DNA from: Tunturiibacter empetritectus
Lineage (GTDB): Bacteria; Acidobacteriota; Terriglobia; Terriglobales; Acidobacteriaceae
DNA: 64,000 nucleotides
Direction of reading: 5' to 3'
Assembly (NCBI RefSeq): GCF_013410875.1
Contig: NZ_JACCCU010000003.1
Location: forward strand, 186,001 to 250,000
The notes beneath the pieces were generated by a model. It was not told where the DNA came from. It searched no databases and worked only from the letters and a program-made list of their open reading frames with translations. A program made the translations under genes and the position numbers. Positions 60,650 through 64,000 of the stretch are shown here, one piece after another (positions within the stretch are counted from its first letter, which is position 1; each line of letters begins with the position of its first letter).

Positions 60650-61450
60650 TCACTTCGGCTGCGAGACCATAATCTGCTGGTAGACACGCTCGAGCGGCTC
60701 CGGGGTAACGCTGACACGTCCGCGATAAGGATTGTCGAGCGAGGCTACGAGATAGATAAGCAGCCCGATGAGGGCTGAAAACATGATCGTCATCCACAAG
60801 TGCATCTTGAAACTTGCCGTGTGAAAGAACCATGTGGTCGCGATGCTGAGGATCGCTCCCGCTATAACGACAAGCCAGAGGGGTCCCGGTAGTTCGGCGG
60901 TGACACTGTTCAAACGTGCGCGTCGACTTTCGGTGAGGTCGTTGAAGGCGCGGTAGGCTTCCGCCGCAATAATCTTCTGTCTTTCGGTGGTGGGCTCAAA
61001 GGACATAAAGTCTCTCTGAAAATCCGAGAGGGCGCCACTGGCATTGTTGGGTACGATACCTCGCTGCTGCATGGGCCAGCCTACGTCGATGACCTGCCGG
61101 GTGTAGGTACGCAGATCGTTCTGCAAGGCCGAGCGCACAGGCTCAGGGTAGGCGCCGATGTCGCGGTAGAGGGCGCCTACGGCGATGGCTTCGTGGTCTA
61201 CTCTGTTTTCGACTTCGGAGTAGGTCTCCCAAGTTCCAACGGCGACAAGACCGAGGGTGATGCCGTAGAAGACGGTGACTGCGGCGAGGTAGAAGCCAAC
61301 GATGTCGTTGTGGGAGTGGTCGATCAGGTGAAGGCGACGGACCAGGGGCCGGGTGAGATAGAGTCCGGCTAAACCAACGACGGTGAAGACGCCGACGATT
61401 AGCGTTCCGAGAAGCCAGTTGGACAAGTCGTAAATCCAATGAAGATCCAC
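60650..61450 (-). CDS. DUF4239 (bestrophin-like) membrane protein
   Basis: A 266-residue protein with two N-terminal helices (about 10-32 and 58-80), a long hydrophilic middle (YSEVENRVDHEAIAVGALYRDI onward) and two C-terminal helices (LWLVVIAGAILSIATTWFF and MFSALIGLLIYLVASLD). This is the DUF4239 pattern, distantly bestrophin-like and of unknown function. GTG 61450 is chosen because GAGGAGAG lies 6 bases upstream; a longer open frame to 61804 is antisense to the DUF2382 gene and is rejected. It lies downstream of that gene on the same strand. Confidence 0.8.
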   Translation of the reverse strand: MDLHWIYDLSNWLLGTLIVGVFTVVGLAGLYLTRPLVRRLHLIDHSHNDIVGFYLAAVTVFYGITLGLVAVGTWETYSEVENRVDHEAIAVGALYRDIGAYPEPVRSALQNDLRTYTRQVIDVGWPMQQRGIVPNNASGALSDFQRDFMSFEPTTERQKIIAAEAYRAFNDLTESRRARLNSVTAELPGPLWLVVIAGAILSIATTWFFHTASFKMHLWMTIMFSALIGLLIYLVASLDNPYRGRVSVTPEPLERVYQQIMVSQPK

Positions 61451-61568
61451 GGATGTCTCTCCTCGGGACGAAGTCTGAGATTCAAATGCAAAGAAGGTAG
61501 CTTCCCGGCACAACCGAAGGAAGAGAACCTCTCCTGCGGTTGTGCCCGGACGCAGTCTATCTTTACTG

Positions 61569-62381
61569 CTATTTCTTGTTGGCTGGAACGCGCTCGACTT
61601 CGACCTGTTGGCGACGAACTGTGTCATGTACGGTCTCGACGTGATCAGAGCCGGTCTTGCCGACGACAACTTCTTCGGCGATGCGAGAGGACTTGGAGAC
61701 GACGGCCTCCTCTGCGGTTTCGAGCACTTCGATCGTTGAATCGGACCAGTCGATATCCTTGACGTAGTTAGGATCTGAAACGGCGCGGCGTACGACTTCG
61801 GCATGCTCTTCGTGCAAGGTCACGTTCTCTTCGACCGGCTTCTCGGTGATAAAGCGGCGAATACGCGTGGTGCCCTGCTCGACGAGCCGTTTGCCTACTT
61901 CGAGATGTTCTTCGGCGAGACGGAGGACCTGATCTTTTCCGAGATCGGAGGTTACGGGTCTTGCGGGCAGAGCAGCCGCAGCGGCGACGGCAGCAGCGGC
62001 CGGAGCAGCGATGGTTGCCGCGGATTCCTTGGAGATAACGCCAGTGTCGACGGCACGATCTTTTACGTCAACCAGGTTGTGCTGGTTGAGGATGGCCATC
62101 GCCTTGGGCACGTCTTCTTTTGCGGCGCGGAGGGTGAGGACGACTCCGCCGGATTCGACGGCTTTCGCGTAGACGGTCGCTTCATGCTGTTCGATGTCGC
62201 CACCGAAGAGGCGGTGCCAGAGGCCTGGTTCGCGCAAGGCGGTATCGCTCGTGGGGAGATCTTTTCCGCTGACGATGCTGATCTCGTCATCATGAAAACC
62301 TGCGTGCTGGAGGTTGGTCTCGGCTGCCTGCGCATGATCTGCAGTATCGAATAGAGTGACGATCTTCTCGTAGGTGCTCAT
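61569..62381 (-). CDS. DUF2382 stress protein with N-terminal GSP17M-like domain
   Basis: A 270-residue cytoplasmic protein. Residues 1-100 resemble the general stress protein 17M / YflT-type domain (KIVTLFDTADHAQAAETNLQ, then AGFHDDEISIVSGKDLP). A short Ala-rich linker (about 120-145, AAPAAAAVAAAAALP) leads to a C-terminal DUF2382 (YsnF/AvaK) domain: LRLAEEHLEVGKRLVEQGTT, ITEKPVEENVTLHEEHAEVV. Proteins with this domain are induced by stress, but the mechanism is unknown. The start ATG overlaps the stop of the upstream gene (ATGA), so the two are translationally coupled. Confidence 0.85.
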   Translation of the reverse strand: MSTYEKIVTLFDTADHAQAAETNLQHAGFHDDEISIVSGKDLPTSDTALREPGLWHRLFGGDIEQHEATVYAKAVESGGVVLTLRAAKEDVPKAMAILNQHNLVDVKDRAVDTGVISKESAATIAAPAAAAVAAAAALPARPVTSDLGKDQVLRLAEEHLEVGKRLVEQGTTRIRRFITEKPVEENVTLHEEHAEVVRRAVSDPNYVKDIDWSDSTIEVLETAEEAVVSKSSRIAEEVVVGKTGSDHVETVHDTVRRQQVEVERVPANKK

Positions 62382-62863
62382 CGGTATTCCTTTCTGGGTT
62401 CGGCTGCATTGGATTGAGCCCCCGCTTCAGGGACTGCAGGTTGTTCTATGGGGAGGCGAGTGACCTGGGCTTCCTGCCTCCGCAATGTGACTGATTCCTG
62501 ATACCGCTCTGTTTTTCTAATCCGTCGAATGTGCACTTCTTCTTTGAGTACCAAGTGCCGTTCCACTTTGAGGACTTCTTCAACGACGGGGATGATGGTG
62601 ACATCGCCTTCCTGACGTATGGAGGGCATGACCTCGACTTGTCGGTCGATGGGGACGTGTTCGACCTCAACTTTTTCCTGCTGCAGGAGCTCATCAACCA
62701 GTTGCTGGTGGGTATGAGTGACGCGGGAGACGCGCACGCGCGCGGTTTCGACGACACGCTTGGCGACGGAGAGCTCTTCTTCAAAGACCGGGATGACAGT
62801 TTCGCGGTCGACTCTTGTGACTGCGGTGTCGACCGCGTCCGAGTGATCAAGGGACGGATTCAT
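62378..62863 (-). CDS. DUF2382 domain protein
   Basis: A 161-residue protein that is nearly all DUF2382: TVIPVFEEELSVAKRVVETA, then RVRVSRVTHTHQQLVDELLQ, VEHVPIDRQVEVMPSIRQEG, and VTIIPVVEEVLKVERHLVLK. It is rich in charged residues, with many short strands. It sits upstream of, and overlaps by four bases, the larger DUF2382 protein, so both are likely induced together and may act in the same complex. Function is unknown. The DUF937-OmpA gene precedes it by 44 bases on the same strand. Confidence 0.85.
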   Translation of the reverse strand: MNPSLDHSDAVDTAVTRVDRETVIPVFEEELSVAKRVVETARVRVSRVTHTHQQLVDELLQQEKVEVEHVPIDRQVEVMPSIRQEGDVTIIPVVEEVLKVERHLVLKEEVHIRRIRKTERYQESVTLRRQEAQVTRLPIEQPAVPEAGAQSNAAEPRKEYR

Positions 62864-62907
62864 GATGAAGAACCTCGAAGCAAAGCGTTGGGTTGGGGAG
62901 ATGGTTG

Positions 62908-64000
62908 CTACTTAGCCGTGACCAACATGGAGATGCGGCGGTTGAGGGCTCGACCTTCCGCGGTGGAGTTGTCAGCTACTGGGTGCTCGTCGCCGTATCC
63001 TTTGGCGACCAGTCTGTTTCGGGCGATGCCCATCGTCTCCAATTGAGTGACGACGCTGTTGGCGCGATCCTGAGAGAGCTTCAGGTTCTGCGCGGCGTTA
63101 CCGGTGTTGTCGGTGTAGCCGCCAATAGTGAGATGGACAGCAGGGTAGGCTTTGAGGATGGCGGCGATATTGTTGAGTTGATCAGTGGACTGGGGCTGCA
63201 GGGAAGCAGAACCAGTGTCGAAGAGGAGACGGTCGAAGTCGAACCAGGAAGTTTTGTCAGGAGTGCGGGCTGGGTCTTTAATGAAGGCGAGGAGTTTACC
63301 CTCAACGCCGCGCTCGGGGATGCGAAGGGTGGTGGAGTCGGGCAGGGCGGCGTCAACCAAGGTACCAAGGTCGGTGCCGGTGGAAGAGGTGATTGTGGCC
63401 GGGGCTGGAGTGGGTACGGCGGGAACGGTTGTGTCGGGTTGCGTGGCGACTGTGGGCTGGTGCGAACGATACCACCAGAAACCCAGCACAAGTGCGAGCG
63501 CCAGCAGGCCGAGGAGCCAGGGCAGGATGGAGCGACGCTCTTCGACTCGCACGGACTGAGCTATGACCGGGTTGACGTCGACTTTATGCGTGGAGACGGG
63601 GACAGGCTGGCGGTGGAAACTTTCCGGCAGTAGGCCCTTCAACGCGTCACTTTCGCGTGCGAGGAAGCCTGGGAGAGTACTCAGGCTAACGCTGCCGTCG
63701 CGAACCTTACTGCCGATGAAACCAAGCGCCGTCTGTGCGCCGATTGCCAGAAGACTTGAGGCCGCCGCGGAACGCAGGCCCGTCTGGCTGCCAAGCGCCT
63801 CTGTGATGGAGCTTAGCCTGCCACCGAAGATCGTCGAGAGGAACTGGGAGCTTCCTGTGAGGAAGGGAGAGGTGGGGTTGGTGAGGGAGCCGTTAGAGAG
63901 CGCAGAGCTGACGGCGTTCTCCGGGGTTGCCGAAGCCTGCTTCAAGACCTGGCTGAGAAAGCCCTGATCGCCCGCTTTCTGCGAAAGACCGCTGACGACG
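62908..64000 (-). CDS. DUF937-OmpA fusion protein (5' partial)
   Basis: Visible part at least 363 residues; the frame is open to the window edge, so the start is outside. The N-terminal part (DQGFLSQVLKQASATPENAV, then SALSNGSL and FGGRLSSITEALGSQTGLRS) matches DUF937. A single transmembrane helix (ILPWLLGLLALALVLGFWWY) and a Pro/Thr-rich linker follow, then an OmpA-like peptidoglycan-binding domain (FDFDRLLFDTGSASLQPQ, then IGGYTDNTGNAAQNLKLSQD and GYGDEHPVADN, ending NRRISMLVTAK). It should sit in the inner membrane and bind peptidoglycan with its C-terminus. It likely forms an operon with the DUF2382 genes. Confidence 0.85.
   Translation of the reverse strand, partial: VVSGLSQKAGDQGFLSQVLKQASATPENAVSSALSNGSLTNPTSPFLTGSSQFLSTIFGGRLSSITEALGSQTGLRSAAASSLLAIGAQTALGFIGSKVRDGSVSLSTLPGFLARESDALKGLLPESFHRQPVPVSTHKVDVNPVIAQSVRVEERRSILPWLLGLLALALVLGFWWYRSHQPTVATQPDTTVPAVPTPAPATITSSTGTDLGTLVDAALPDSTTLRIPERGVEGKLLAFIKDPARTPDKTSWFDFDRLLFDTGSASLQPQSTDQLNNIAAILKAYPAVHLTIGGYTDNTGNAAQNLKLSQDRANSVVTQLETMGIARNRLVAKGYGDEHPVADNSTAEGRALNRRISMLVTAK

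Noticed and set aside
60650-61804. Long start for the DUF4239 protein
   Set aside because: Residues before GTG 61450 are antisense to the DUF2382 gene and look random; GTG 61450 has a strong ribosome binding site.

Overview
The window looks like chromosomal DNA of an Acidobacteriota member, most likely class Terriglobia (Granulicella, Edaphobacter or Terriglobus type). The support is the GC-rich sequence, a 1230-residue Oar-like TonB-dependent transporter with an N-terminal carboxypeptidase-regulatory-like domain, a tandem-repeat 'GloVer' surface protein, an IPT/TIG lipoprotein, several Tat-exported enzymes, and Gram-negative envelope genes (lpxC, mltG, LolA/B-like lipoprotein). This assignment comes from gene content; no search was run. 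I recognised no phage, integrase, transposase, CRISPR array, rRNA or tRNA.

Layout. 1-7.3 kb: exported enzymes (phosphoesterase, multicopper oxidase, aldo/keto reductase), an MFS exporter and a small NTF2-like protein, followed by a duplicated fragment of the MFS 3' end. 7.8-11.7 kb: two L,D-transpeptidases and a DUF2252 protein. 11.8-15.2 kb: an AI-2E-type permease, a CPBP protease and a CADD-type protein. 15.4-18.1 kb: an outer-membrane protein coupled to a vanadium-haloperoxidase-like lipoprotein. 18.3-25.4 kb: folK, lpxC, an M20 peptidase, maf, a hexose-6-P mutarotase, a NIPSNAP protein and an atypical nucleoside hydrolase. 25.4-30.3 kb: a frameshifted papain-like gene and the TonB receptor. 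30.4-38.2 kb: endonuclease III-like enzyme, isoaspartyl peptidase, KTSC protein, pyruvate oxidase, CDP-alcohol phosphatidyltransferase, greA, mltG and a lipoprotein. 38.4-45.6 kb: small secreted proteins, an oxidoreductase, hydrolase, alr, glyoxalase and GDSL lipoprotein. 45.8-56.3 kb: two large surface proteins, a glycosyltransferase and two MacB-type permeases. 56.3-60.6 kb: a decayed HigBA-type module beside rnpB, ruvA, a ribonuclease T2 remnant, and a membrane-anchored LuxR/DUF4199 pair. 60.6-64 kb: DUF4239, two DUF2382 stress proteins and a DUF937-OmpA protein.

Functional threads: cell-wall work (two Ldt enzymes, MltG, Alr), lipid A and phospholipid synthesis (LpxC, CDP-alcohol transferase), folate synthesis (FolK plus a CADD-type candidate pABA enzyme), and a downstream stress/envelope group.

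The least explained material is intergenic. I see four families: a modular palindromic element in five copies (best copy 57680-57874, with 47-bp perfect arms); a GTGGTG-rich element placed directly 3' of three genes in the same orientation; a pair of 9-9-9 stem-loop repeats whose stems differ completely yet stay fully paired; and a partial copy of the rnpB 5' end flanking a broken toxin gene whose probable operator overlaps the rnpB promoter.
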